From contig JAEPNK010000002.1 in NCBI GenBank assembly GCA_017643495.1, forward strand, positions 1,178,001-1,242,000: DNA of 64,000 nt. The letters are read 5' to 3'. The number at the start of each line of letters is the position of its first letter. Position 1 is the stretch's first letter. A program made the translations under genes and the position numbers. The DNA comes from Rhizobiaceae bacterium (GTDB lineage Bacteria > Pseudomonadota > Alphaproteobacteria > Rhizobiales > Rhizobiaceae). Shown here one piece after another: positions 27,978 to 36,142 of the stretch. The notes under the pieces were generated by a model that saw nothing but the letters and a program-made list of their open reading frames with translations, made no database searches and had not been told where the DNA came from.

Positions 27978-28438
27978 TGGATACCTCACGCCTGCAACAT
28001 ACATTCGCGGCTGTTTTCATTTTCGTGATAGCCGTAGTGGTAGCCTGGATAAGCTTTTATCAGGAGCCTGCTGACGCATTTCTGTTCCCCAGACTGATAT
28101 CGGTCTTCTTTGCCGGGCTGGCCGCCTGGAATCTGGTACGTGCCGTCGCAGGAATGGCCAAGGTTGGGGATGGCATGTCCGCAGATACCTTCCTGAAGAT
28201 TTTGCCGGGATTGGTGATTGCTTTTGTCTACGTCTTCTTTGCAGCACGCTTCCTCGGGTTCTACCTGAGCTCGTGGGTGACGTTCCTGCTGCTTTATACG
28301 CTTTACGACCCTCTTTCGCCTGTGAACGTGCAGGGTTGGGTAAAGCGCATCATCGTGACCACCTGTTTCATGGTTGTCATGTATGGCCTCTTCGCGCTTC
28401 TGCTCAAGGTGCAGACGCCAAGGGGCATCTGGTTTTAA
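27977..28438 (+). CDS. tctB: Tripartite tricarboxylate transporter small permease
   Basis: A 153-residue protein with four membrane segments (approximately 9-26, 36-54, 77-105 split in two, and 120-142). This is the standard TctB size and topology. The ATG overlaps the tctA stop (TGATG), showing translational coupling. A much longer reading frame extends upstream, but that part is only a shadow of tctA. TctB pairs with TctA in the inner membrane. Confidence 0.9.
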   Translation: MDTSRLQHTFAAVFIFVIAVVVAWISFYQEPADAFLFPRLISVFFAGLAAWNLVRAVAGMAKVGDGMSADTFLKILPGLVIAFVYVFFAARFLGFYLSSWVTFLLLYTLYDPLSPVNVQGWVKRIIVTTCFMVVMYGLFALLLKVQTPRGIWF

Positions 28439-28467
28439 CCCGCAACGAAATCATGGGAGGAGAAATC

Positions 28468-29439
28468 ATGAGGAACTGGATCAAGGGTTTGACAATGGGT
28501 GCCGCAGCGGCAGCCGCCATAGCAACGGCGGCCTGGGCTGCAGATTTTCCCGACAGGCCAATCGGTGTCGCTGTTTCCTACGGGGCTGGCGGAGCAACCG
28601 ACTTTCAGGCGCGTATTGTCACAATGGTTGCCGGAAACGAGGAATATTTCGGACAACCGATGTATATCGTCAACAAACCGGGCGCTGGTGGCCGCGTTGG
28701 CTGGAACTGGTTTGCCAATGAAGCAGATGCAGACGGCTACATGATGTCAGCCTACAATGTGCCCCACTTTATCGCCCAGTCCATCAAGGGCGGTGTCAGC
28801 TACTCGGCAGACAGTTTCGAGCCTGTCGCAAACTGGGGTGCTGATCCGGCTGTTATCGTTGTCGGCAACGACAGTGAATTCAACACGATTGGCGACATGG
28901 TCGATTTTGCAAAGGAGAACCCCGGCAAGGTCACACTTTCCGGAGCAGGCCTTTTTGTAGGACACCATATTGCTGCCCTGCAGCTTGAAAAGGAAACCGG
29001 CGCAAAGTTTGCCTACATCCCGACCAAGGGTGGCGGAGCAGCAGCCATGAAGGCAGTGATTGCCGGTGACGTGATGGGCGGCATCAACAACCTTTCCGAT
29101 GCATTTCGCGCCCGCGAAGCCGGTAACGTGAAAATTCTTGCAGTTGCCGATCTGGAACGCAATCAGGAGTTCCTTCCCGATGTGCCGACCCTCATGGAGG
29201 CGGGCTATGATGTCGACGATGCCTCTGTGAATTTCCGCGGCCTCATGGTCAAGAAAGGTACCCCGCAGGAAGTAATCGACAAACTCGCTGCAAAGGCTCC
29301 CGAGATGTTTGCCAACGATCGTGTAACCAAACGAATGAAGGCAGGCGGCTCTCCTGTACGCATCATGAGCCGTGAAGAGGTTCAGGCCATGTGGAAGAAG
29401 CGGCAGGAATCCCTCAAGGAACTGCTTGCCGGTCTTTGA
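28468..29439 (+). CDS. tctC: Tripartite tricarboxylate transporter substrate-binding protein
   Basis: A 323-residue periplasmic binding protein. Start at 28468 (GGGAGGAG upstream) opens a signal peptide ending at AWA (residue ~24). The Bug/TctC fold follows: FPDRPIGVAVSYGAGGATD at the N-terminal ligand loop and GGRVGWNWFANE further on. TctC family members bind a carboxylate through backbone amides in that loop. Its specificity sets that of the transporter; the downstream sulfonate-type genes make a sulfonated or phosphonated carboxylate a reasonable guess. Confidence 0.9.
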   Translation: MRNWIKGLTMGAAAAAAIATAAWAADFPDRPIGVAVSYGAGGATDFQARIVTMVAGNEEYFGQPMYIVNKPGAGGRVGWNWFANEADADGYMMSAYNVPHFIAQSIKGGVSYSADSFEPVANWGADPAVIVVGNDSEFNTIGDMVDFAKENPGKVTLSGAGLFVGHHIAALQLEKETGAKFAYIPTKGGGAAAMKAVIAGDVMGGINNLSDAFRAREAGNVKILAVADLERNQEFLPDVPTLMEAGYDVDDASVNFRGLMVKKGTPQEVIDKLAAKAPEMFANDRVTKRMKAGGSPVRIMSREEVQAMWKKRQESLKELLAGL

Positions 29440-29504
29440 TTATCATGAAAGCAATTCCGGACAGGCCGAAATCCGCCTGTCCGGAGAACAAGGAAAACGA
29501 GAAA

Positions 29505-30929
29505 ATGTCAGTAGCACCTGTCCCGCTTGAAGATGAAGAAGCCCTTGTGGATGAACTTGTGGCACGCGCGCGTGCCGCTCAGCAAAAGTTTGAGACAGGA
29601 GCCGACCAGGCACGCTACGACAATGCTGCACTTGCGGCAGCCTGGGCACTGATGGAGCCCGCGCGAAACAAAGAACTTGCCACGATGGCTGTCGAAACAA
29701 CCGGCCTTGGCAATATAGAAGACAAGATTATCAAGAACCATCGCAAGACGCTTGGTGTCCTGCGTGATATCCGGGATTCAAAAACCCACGGAATAATCAG
29801 TGATGATCCGGCAACCGGCATCACACAAATAGCCCGCCCGGTAGGCGTCGTGGGGGCCGTTGTCCCCTCCACCAACCCGGTCGCCACGCCAACAAACAAC
29901 GTGGTCAATGCGCTTAAATGCGGCAATGCCATCATTCTTTCCCCTTCACCAAAGGGAGTGGCGGTGTGTGAAAAACTGCTTAGCTACATCCATGCCGAGT
30001 TTGACCGGATTGGCCTTGACCATGACCTTGTACAGATGATCCCGGCACCCGTTTCCAAGATCAAGGCACAACGCCTCATGGAAGCAGTTGACCTTCTGGT
30101 TGTCACAGGCAGCCAGAACAATGTTCACCGTGCCTATTCTTCCGGAACACCGGCCATAGGCGTTGGTGCAGGCAATGTAACCGTGATCATTGACGAAACT
30201 GCAAACCTGTCCGATGCGGCCGCAAAAATCACCGCATCCAAGACCTTTGACAATGCCACGTCCTGTTCTGCGGAAAACGCCCTGGTAGTGGTTGATGCGG
30301 TTTATGATGAATTTGTCCGCGAGTTGCACAAGGCTGGCGGGCGACTACTCGATTCCGGCAATGGTGAAAAACTCAAACAGGCCCTGTTTCAGAACGGCCA
30401 TCTCAACCGGCACATTATCGCACGGGATGTTGATCAGGTAATTGACGTTGCAGAACTTGAGGTAGAGGATGCAGAAAGCGCCCGCTTTCTGCTTATCGAA
30501 GGTCAGGGCATAGGCCCGGACTTTCCCGAGTCCGGAGAAAAGCTCTCACTTGTCACCACAATTTACCGGGCTGGCGACTTTGCAGAAGCCAAACAGACAG
30601 CCGGGCGAATTCTCTCTCACCAGGGCGCAGGTCACTCCATCGGAATTCATACCAATGACGATGAACGTGCGCTGATGCTTGGCCGGGAAATTCCGACTTG
30701 CCGCGTCATTGTCAACCAGGCTCACACCTTTGCAACCGGTGGCTCTTTTGACAATGGAATGCCTTTCTCCCTTTCAATGGGTTGTGGCAGCTGGGGAGGC
30801 AATTCGATCGATGAAAATTTCAATCACCAGCATCTCATGAACATCACGAAGGTTATCCGAACAATCCCTGTGAACGAACCGAGTGTTGAAAGCATTTTTG
30901 ACGATTACTGGAAAGTCAGCAACCAATGA
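29505..30929 (+). CDS. CoA-acylating aldehyde dehydrogenase, sulfoacetaldehyde dehydrogenase (SauS)-like
   Basis: A 474-residue acylating aldehyde dehydrogenase. The cofactor region has RPVGVVGAVVPSTNPVATP, the catalytic Cys254 is in FDNATSCSAENA, and the C-terminal QAHTFATGGSFDNGMPFSLSM block is typical of the EutE/SauS branch that forms acyl-CoA rather than the acid. The ATG at 29505 has AGGA upstream; another ATG at 29445 gives a poorer N-terminus. SauS proteins interconvert sulfoacetaldehyde and sulfoacetyl-CoA. Here acetaldehyde (from the nearby phosphonatase) or phosphonoacetaldehyde are alternatives. It overlaps the CoA ligase gene by four bases. Confidence 0.8.
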   Translation: MSVAPVPLEDEEALVDELVARARAAQQKFETGADQARYDNAALAAAWALMEPARNKELATMAVETTGLGNIEDKIIKNHRKTLGVLRDIRDSKTHGIISDDPATGITQIARPVGVVGAVVPSTNPVATPTNNVVNALKCGNAIILSPSPKGVAVCEKLLSYIHAEFDRIGLDHDLVQMIPAPVSKIKAQRLMEAVDLLVVTGSQNNVHRAYSSGTPAIGVGAGNVTVIIDETANLSDAAAKITASKTFDNATSCSAENALVVVDAVYDEFVRELHKAGGRLLDSGNGEKLKQALFQNGHLNRHIIARDVDQVIDVAELEVEDAESARFLLIEGQGIGPDFPESGEKLSLVTTIYRAGDFAEAKQTAGRILSHQGAGHSIGIHTNDDERALMLGREIPTCRVIVNQAHTFATGGSFDNGMPFSLSMGCGSWGGNSIDENFNHQHLMNITKVIRTIPVNEPSVESIFDDYWKVSNQ

Positions 30930-32467
30930 ACCACATGCCGAACGAACGGGCCGACATTACAGGCCTGTCCGTCACATCCCTGATGGACATGCGTGCAGAG
31001 CTGACACCTGCAAAACCTTTCCTGATCAATCCCGAAGCCGGCGAGGAAATTTCCTATTCCGATTGTCTTGACCGCATCCAGGCCATTGCCGGGCTTGTCC
31101 GTTCTCACGGACTGAAACCAGGCGACACAGTAGGCTATGCAATGTCCAACAGTACGGATGCTGCACTCGCGATCCTCGGCATCATGTATGGGGGATTTCT
31201 GGCAACAGCCATCAATCTGGTGGCGGGCAAGGACACAATTTCATATGTGCTCGACCATTCGCAAACCCGCCTGGTTTTTGCCGACAAACAAGGAGCCGGG
31301 ATACTGTCCGCTGTGGAAATGGATGATCAGGTCATTGTCCTTGATCCATCAGACATGGCTTCGGTCAGCGGACAGGAAAATGCAGAAAACGCCGAGCCGG
31401 TAGAAGCCGGTACTGACGGACTCCTGATGTACACATCCGGCACCACCGGCAGGCCAAAAGGTGTGATGCTCAGTCACCAGAGCCTTCTGGCTGGCGGAAA
31501 AAACGCGGCTGAAGCCCATCAGCTTTCCGGGAATGACCGAGCGATGTGTGTCTTGCCGCTTTATCATATCAACGGGCTGTGTGTAACAATCATGGGACCT
31601 CTGGTTTCTGGGGGAAGCGTGGTTATTCCGGGTCGTTTCTCCGTTTCAACATTCTGGCAAACGATTGCAGCACAGGCCTGTAGCTGGTTCTCGGTTGTTC
31701 CGACACAGATTTCCTATCTCCTGCATGACATGGACAACGGCAAACCTGTTGCAGCCGGTTGCAAACACTTGCGCTTCGGCCGGTCAGCCTCTGCACCGCT
31801 TTCTCCCGATGTTCACGAGGCCTTCGAAAATGCTTTCGGCATACCCGTGATCGAGACCATGGGACTGACCGAAACTGCTGCCCAGATACTGTCAAACCCG
31901 ATGCCGCCGGGGACACGCAAGATCGGGTCTCCCGGCATTGCCTATGGAAATGAAGTCATGATTGCCGATACAGCCCAGCGCGAGATGATCCGGGGAACAG
32001 AAGGCGAAGTGCTTGTACGCGGCCCAAACGTGATGCGGGGTTATCTCAACAACCCCGATGCAACCGCAGAAGCCCTGACCAGTGATGGCTGGCTGCGAAC
32101 GGGCGATCTAGGCAGGATGGATGAGCAAGGCTATGTCTATATCACTGGCAGGCTGAAAGAACTGATCATAAAGGGTGGCGAGAACATTGCCCCGCGCGAA
32201 ATTGACGATGCACTCTACAGCCATTCCGATGTGGTTGAAGCTGCCGCTTTTGCCTGTCCTTGCAGAAATTACGGCCAACGCATTGAAGCCGGTGTTGCCT
32301 TGCGGGAAGGTTCCATCGTCACCGAACAGCAATTGCTGGACCTGTGCATCGACAAGTTGGGGAAGTTCAAGGCACCGGATCACATCCATTTCCTGCCAGA
32401 ACTGCCAAAGGGGCCTTCAGGCAAAATCCAGCGCATCAAGCTTGCTGAAATCCTGGACAACAATTAG
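30926..32467 (+). CDS. AMP-dependent acyl-CoA ligase, sulfoacetate-CoA ligase (SauT)-like
   Basis: A 513-residue adenylate-forming ligase with MYTSGTTGRPKGVM (P-loop), MGLTETA (A5), LRTGDLG (hinge) and the catalytic Lys in GPSGKIQRI. ATG overlaps the stop of the acylating aldehyde dehydrogenase (ATGA), so the two are coupled. The pair aldehyde dehydrogenase plus ligase is the sauS-sauT arrangement known from sulfoacetate catabolism, in which sulfoacetate is activated as CoA ester and reduced to sulfoacetaldehyde. The substrate is inferred from context only; generic 4-coumarate/fatty acid ligases share these motifs. Confidence 0.8.
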   Translation: MNHMPNERADITGLSVTSLMDMRAELTPAKPFLINPEAGEEISYSDCLDRIQAIAGLVRSHGLKPGDTVGYAMSNSTDAALAILGIMYGGFLATAINLVAGKDTISYVLDHSQTRLVFADKQGAGILSAVEMDDQVIVLDPSDMASVSGQENAENAEPVEAGTDGLLMYTSGTTGRPKGVMLSHQSLLAGGKNAAEAHQLSGNDRAMCVLPLYHINGLCVTIMGPLVSGGSVVIPGRFSVSTFWQTIAAQACSWFSVVPTQISYLLHDMDNGKPVAAGCKHLRFGRSASAPLSPDVHEAFENAFGIPVIETMGLTETAAQILSNPMPPGTRKIGSPGIAYGNEVMIADTAQREMIRGTEGEVLVRGPNVMRGYLNNPDATAEALTSDGWLRTGDLGRMDEQGYVYITGRLKELIIKGGENIAPREIDDALYSHSDVVEAAAFACPCRNYGQRIEAGVALREGSIVTEQQLLDLCIDKLGKFKAPDHIHFLPELPKGPSGKIQRIKLAEILDNN

Positions 32468-32490
32468 GCTCTGACTCCTCTCAACCGCAG

Positions 32491-33396
32491 TTGGAGCCTG
32501 CCCTGTCCATTACCCTGTTAAAAACCCTGATCGCGATTTCGGAAACGGGCAGTTTCAAGGCTGCAGCGGACAAGGTGTTCATTTCCCAGGCCGCTGTCGG
32601 CCAGCAGATGAAACGGCTTGAAGACCAGTTGCAGATTTCCCTGTTTGACCGCAGCCAGAAAACCCCTCGTCTCAACGCACTTGGCAAGGCCCTCGTCCCG
32701 AAAGCCCGCGACATCGTCTATCAGTACCAGACCATGCTGGATGATGTAGCCGGCGCATCAAGCATGATGGGCGAACTCACACTGGGAGCTATTCCCACCA
32801 TGATCCGCGGCCTGATACCGCGATCCATCAAGCAACTGGTTCAAACCTATCCGCAGGTACATATCCGTGTGGTGCCCGGTCTTTCTTCGGACCTTTGCGA
32901 ACAGGTCGAGCGCGGAGCACTTGATGCGGCAGTGATCGCGAAACAACCCGTACTCGGCAACAATCTTGTCTGGCACCCGTTTGCAGAAGAGGAAATGGTG
33001 CTGCTGACTGCACCGGAAATTGAATCCGGCGATGTTCGCAAGTTGCTTGCGGAAATGCCCTACATACACCTGACAGCACGTGCTGCCGTTGCCCAACTCG
33101 CGGATGAATGGCTGAAACGCAACAACATCATGCTGCACGCAGCCATGGAAATGGAATCACTGGATACCCTTTGCAGCATGGTCGCTCACAATCTCGGGGT
33201 GTCGATTGTTCCGAACCTGTGTGTACCCGACCCGGTATTCGAACAATTGCGCAAGATCCCGCTCGACAGGAACACCAGTCCGCGCAAGCTTGGTCTGCTT
33301 ACCCGTATTGACGGCAGCAAACTCCATCTGACAGAACGCTTGCTGGAGGAAATGAAACTGACCGTTGCCACATGCAACCGGCACCAATCGCCTTAA
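32491..33396 (+). CDS. LysR-type transcriptional regulator (SauR position)
   Basis: A 301-residue LysR regulator. The winged helix is at ~4-64 (TLLKTLIAISETGSFKAAADKVFISQAAVGQQMKRLE), and the remainder is the effector domain. The only start in a sensible place is TTG at 32491, with no strong ribosome site; the HTH is complete from there. It follows the ligase by 23 bases in the same direction and precedes the decarboxylase genes, so it may regulate either or both. A LysR gene is also found beside sauS/sauT in Cupriavidus. Confidence 0.85.
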   Translation: MEPALSITLLKTLIAISETGSFKAAADKVFISQAAVGQQMKRLEDQLQISLFDRSQKTPRLNALGKALVPKARDIVYQYQTMLDDVAGASSMMGELTLGAIPTMIRGLIPRSIKQLVQTYPQVHIRVVPGLSSDLCEQVERGALDAAVIAKQPVLGNNLVWHPFAEEEMVLLTAPEIESGDVRKLLAEMPYIHLTARAAVAQLADEWLKRNNIMLHAAMEMESLDTLCSMVAHNLGVSIVPNLCVPDPVFEQLRKIPLDRNTSPRKLGLLTRIDGSKLHLTERLLEEMKLTVATCNRHQSP

Positions 33397-33402
33397 GCAG
33401 AG

Positions 33403-33453
33403 CTTTATCAATCATTAAGAAACTTTGTCTTGCGTAAAGATATGATTTAATTC
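33403..33453 (+). promoter_or_regulatory. Candidate promoter and LysR-type site ahead of the decarboxylase genes
   Basis: TTGTCT (33425-33430) and TAATTC (33448-33453) are 17 bases apart, a plausible sigma-70 pair 40-70 bases before the GTG of the decarboxylase alpha subunit. Directly upstream, CTTTAT-N5-ATTAAG (33403-33419) is an imperfect palindrome of LysR-box type. Both are weak matches; the position between LysR gene and decarboxylase is the main support. Confidence 0.35.
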
Positions 33454-33493
33454 TAACTGCCATCGCAGACATCCTAATCCGGGAGTTTCCAGC

Positions 33494-33991
33494 GTGTCCG
33501 TAAATCAGAAAATCGTCGACAGCCTTGTCAAAAACAAGGTGGAGTTCGTCACTACCGTACCCTGCAAACAGCTTGCAGGCGTCATTGACCTTGTAGAAAA
33601 GAGCGATGACATCCTGCATGTTCCTTCAAACAAGGAAGATGAAGGCATGGGCTTGTGTGCCGGTGCCTATATGGGAGGCAAGCGGCCTGCCATCATCATG
33701 CAGAACACAGCAATAGGCGTTACCATCAATACGCTTGCCACACTCATCCAGTATTACACCATCCCACTACCGATGATCATCAGTTACCGTGGCGAACTTG
33801 GTGAGCGTGTTGCCTGCCAGGTAGAAATGGCCGTTCACACAAAAGCATTACTCAATCAGCTCAACATCCAGACTTACCACTTCCATACTCCGGATGATGT
33901 GGATGAACTCGACACAATTCTCAACCACACATACATGAGCCGCAAACCGACTGCGATCCTGACGGATTCGAATTTCTGGGGAGGATACTGA
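33494..33991 (+). CDS. comD: Sulfopyruvate/phosphonopyruvate decarboxylase, alpha subunit
   Basis: A 165-residue ThDP-binding pyrimidine (PYR) domain protein. The segment VPSNKEDEGMGLCAGAYMGGK holds the activating Glu and matches sulfopyruvate decarboxylase alpha (ComD); PCKQLAGVID near the start is likewise ComD-like. The motif usually read as QNSGLGN is QNTAIGV here, a change close to the cofactor and substrate. GTG start, GGGAG upstream. It pairs with the next gene: the split into PYR and PP subunits is typical of sulfopyruvate decarboxylase, whereas phosphonopyruvate decarboxylase is usually one chain. Which of the two acids is the true substrate is open. Symbol by homology. Confidence 0.78.
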   Translation: MSVNQKIVDSLVKNKVEFVTTVPCKQLAGVIDLVEKSDDILHVPSNKEDEGMGLCAGAYMGGKRPAIIMQNTAIGVTINTLATLIQYYTIPLPMIISYRGELGERVACQVEMAVHTKALLNQLNIQTYHFHTPDDVDELDTILNHTYMSRKPTAILTDSNFWGGY

Positions 33992-33992
33992 C

Positions 33993-34556
33993 ATGATTAG
34001 AAGTGAGGTTCTCAAAAACCTGATCCCGCTCATCACTGACGAGCTTGTTGTGTCAAACATCGGGCTTCCCAGTCAGGAACTCCACATGATGGATGACCAG
34101 CCGTCAAACTTCTACATGCTCGGAACAATGGGGCTTTCTTCATCAATCGGCCTTGGCCTTGCCTTGTCGCAAAAGGCAAAGGTCATCTCGATCGACGGAG
34201 ACGGTTCGGTTCTGACCAATCTGGGTACCCTGCCGACAATCGGCAACAACCCTGCAAAGAATTTCATCCTGTTTATCGTTGACAACGGATCTTACGGGTC
34301 GACCGGTGACCAGCCCACATATGCCGGCAAGAAAACTTCCCTGACCGAAGTTGCCCGTGCATGCGGTTGCGAAAATGTTGTCGAATGTCAGGCAGAAGAA
34401 GCCGTGGACGTGATGAAAGCCGCCCTTGCTGCCGACGAGATGACAATTATCGTGTGCAAATGCGAAAGCGGCAATATCCAGGTACCGGTCATCGAACTTG
34501 ATGCTCCGGTTATCCGCCACCGCTTCATGGAAGAAGTTGCCAAGCGCAACGCATGA
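33993..34556 (+). CDS. comE: Sulfopyruvate/phosphonopyruvate decarboxylase, beta subunit
   Basis: A 187-residue ThDP pyrophosphate-binding (PP) domain protein. The ThDP/Mg motif begins at GDGSVLTNLGTL (~69-80) and ends in VDNGSYGSTGDQPTY, both as in ComE. GGGGAGG lies eight bases before the ATG, and one base separates it from the alpha subunit stop. Together the two subunits would decarboxylate sulfopyruvate to sulfoacetaldehyde, or phosphonopyruvate to phosphonoacetaldehyde. The latter is the substrate of the phosphonatase encoded 0.6 kb away on the other strand. Confidence 0.8.
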   Translation: MIRSEVLKNLIPLITDELVVSNIGLPSQELHMMDDQPSNFYMLGTMGLSSSIGLGLALSQKAKVISIDGDGSVLTNLGTLPTIGNNPAKNFILFIVDNGSYGSTGDQPTYAGKKTSLTEVARACGCENVVECQAEEAVDVMKAALAADEMTIIVCKCESGNIQVPVIELDAPVIRHRFMEEVAKRNA

Positions 34557-34569
34557 TCATGAAATAAAT

Positions 34570-34590
34570 CCGGAGGGTTGGACCCTCCGG
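34570..34590. terminator. Terminator between converging comE-like and mgsA genes
   Basis: CCGGAGGGT-TGG-ACCCTCCGG is a perfect 9-bp stem with a three-base loop, 14 bases after the decarboxylase stop and 8 bases from the mgsA stop. A/T-rich sequence (ATTTATTT) follows it on the minus strand; the plus side has only a short T tract. Confidence 0.8.
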
Positions 34591-34597
34591 CCAGATT

Positions 34598-34981
34598 TCA
34601 GGCATTCCTCTGAAATTCATGGATGATGCAGTCTGCTGTCGCCTCGTTGCAGGCAAACGGCAGATTGTAGACGATTGCCAACCGTGTCAGTGCCTTCACA
34701 TCCACATCATGCGGCATGGGTGACAGGGAATCGATAAAGAAAATCAGGCCGTCCAGCCTGCCCTCGCAAATCATTGCGCCAATCTGCTGGTCCCCGCCCA
34801 AGGGACCGCTCTTGCAAGCTGTAATATCAAGCGCCGGGATAGCTTCCTTGAGACGCTCGCCGGTAGTTCCGGTAGCAATGATCCTTGTCTCGAGCAGAAA
34901 ATCCCTGTGATTGCTTGCCCATTCCACCAGTTTCGGTTTGCATGCATCATGTGCAACCAGTGCCAGTTTGAGTTTGCTCAT
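34598..34981 (-). CDS. mgsA: Methylglyoxal synthase
   Basis: A 127-residue enzyme with the methylglyoxal synthase fold. The substrate-phosphate motif ATGTTG, the catalytic Asp64 in [10 protein letters not shown], His91 in [10 protein letters not shown] and the ALVAHD start are all present. It converts dihydroxyacetone phosphate to methylglyoxal and free phosphate; the E. coli enzyme is inhibited by phosphate and acts when phosphate is scarce. It follows phnX by 154 bases on the same strand, so it may share the Pho-type control of phnX. Confidence 0.93.
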   Translation of the reverse strand: MSKLKLALVAHDACKPKLVEWASNHRDFLLETRIIATGTTGERLKEAIPALDITACKSGPLGGDQQIGAMICEGRLDGLIFFIDSLSPMPHDVDVKALTRLAIVYNLPFACNEATADCIIHEFQRNA

Positions 34982-35135
34982 GAATTCCTGCCTCTCGGTT
35001 CAATGCTGTCTGCCTGCTAACCAGCCTGCCTTTCATGACAGCCGGTTCCGAACGCATGTTAACCTGTTCTACAGGCATGCACGAACCTCATTGTATGATA
35101 GCTGTGCAAAAACCCATGGAAGCAGCGTTCACCCG

Positions 35136-35933
35136 TCAGGCTGACGAAACACTGGCTTCCATCTCCAGTCTCTCGATGAGGGATGGCAATTCAGCCACGG
35201 TATCGATCAGGTGGTCGGCGCCCGCTTCCTTTAATCGCGCCCCTGCCAGCTTGCGGACTTCGTCCAGTTCAGCTTCATCCATTTCGGCAATTTCTTTCGG
35301 GTGTTTGCCCGCATAGTTGCCGGAAAGCATCACCCCGACAGTCAGACATCCGGCCGAAACGCCTTCTCCGATACCCGGCTCTGTATCATCAACCTTGATC
35401 ACACTGGCAGGATCATCAATCCCGAGATCGGAGAAGCATTTGATCATCGCATCTGCGGCAGGGCGACCATTCTTTACCTCATCACTGCAAACCAGATTGT
35501 CGGGCTCATATCCCTGATCGGCGGCAACCGGCAAAACATGTTCCATGATCGAGCGGGTATATCCCGTCGTGGAACCGACTTTCATTCCCCTCTTGCGCAA
35601 CCATTCAACAGTGTCACGGGCACCGGGAACAAGACCTGCATGACGGCCGGCAACCTTTTCATTGAGGGGAACGAAAATGTCATAGATACGGTCAATCGCC
35701 GCATCATCGGGCAAATGTCCATAGGTTTCTTTGTAACGCCTTGAGACATCCGGCATGTTCAGGATGGCAGCGATATGGTCACGTTTGGCCATGCCCATGG
35801 GTTCGCGTGCCTGTTCAACGCTGATCTCCATACCAAACTCTGCGAACACCTCCACAAACGCGCCCATCGGAGCAAATGATCCGAAGTCAACCATGGTCCC
35901 CGCCCAGTCAAATATTGCTGCCTTGTATTTCAT
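35136..35933 (-). CDS. phnX: Phosphonoacetaldehyde hydrolase (phosphonatase)
   Basis: A 265-residue HAD-family protein. The nucleophile Asp9 is in AAIFDWAGTMVD, the Schiff-base Lys50 (PMGMAKRDH) is the residue that distinguishes phosphonatase from other HAD hydrolases, and the GSTTGYTRSIM and VKVDDTEPGI blocks complete the active site. The usual GTT after the nucleophile is GTM. The ATG at 35933 has AGGA and gives the normal family length; a TTG 16 codons upstream is rejected. It cleaves phosphonoacetaldehyde to acetaldehyde and phosphate. It is divergent from phnCDE, and no phnW transaminase is nearby. Confidence 0.92.
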   Translation of the reverse strand: MKYKAAIFDWAGTMVDFGSFAPMGAFVEVFAEFGMEISVEQAREPMGMAKRDHIAAILNMPDVSRRYKETYGHLPDDAAIDRIYDIFVPLNEKVAGRHAGLVPGARDTVEWLRKRGMKVGSTTGYTRSIMEHVLPVAADQGYEPDNLVCSDEVKNGRPAADAMIKCFSDLGIDDPASVIKVDDTEPGIGEGVSAGCLTVGVMLSGNYAGKHPKEIAEMDEAELDEVRKLAGARLKEAGADHLIDTVAELPSLIERLEMEASVSSA

Positions 35934-35981
35934 GCTTCCTGCTCCGAATTCTTCCAGAAAATCATCTGGATGCATCCTCAA

Positions 35982-36000
35982 TGTAACAGCATGAAGACAG
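35982..36000 (-). promoter_or_regulatory. Pho-box-like site upstream of phnX
   Basis: On the minus strand the sequence reads CTGTCTT-CATG-CTGTTACA: two CTGT-type half sites 11 bases apart, as in the PhoB box (CTGTCAT-N4-CTGTCAT). It lies 49 bases upstream of the phnX start. Confidence 0.55.
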
Positions 36001-36058
36001 TCATGGCTTCAGCACACTTGTAATGGGTACCTCCGGCTTCTCCACAGGTGTCACCAAA

Positions 36059-36102
36059 CCGTCATTCAATATTTCAAGAACTGTCATACAAGCCATTTAT
36101 GC
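36059..36102 (+). promoter_or_regulatory. Tandem 11-base Pho-box-like repeats upstream of phnCDE
   Basis: Four consecutive 11-base units: CCGTCATTCAA, TATTTCAAGAA, CTGTCATACAA and GCCATTTATGC. Units 1 and 3 carry near-perfect PhoB half sites, units 2 and 4 are degenerate. The array ends 41 bases before the phnC start, matching activation by PhoB under phosphate limitation. Confidence 0.6.
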
Positions 36103-36142
36103 AGGGTCCTGACGATTTGAAAAAGCGGTGGGAAGCTCAATC

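Noticed and set aside
33494-34556. Acetolactate synthase or phosphonopyruvate hydrolase as identity of the two small genes
   Set aside because: They carry separate PYR and PP domains of ThDP enzymes with ComD/ComE motifs; phosphonopyruvate hydrolase is a PEP-mutase-fold protein with no ThDP motif.
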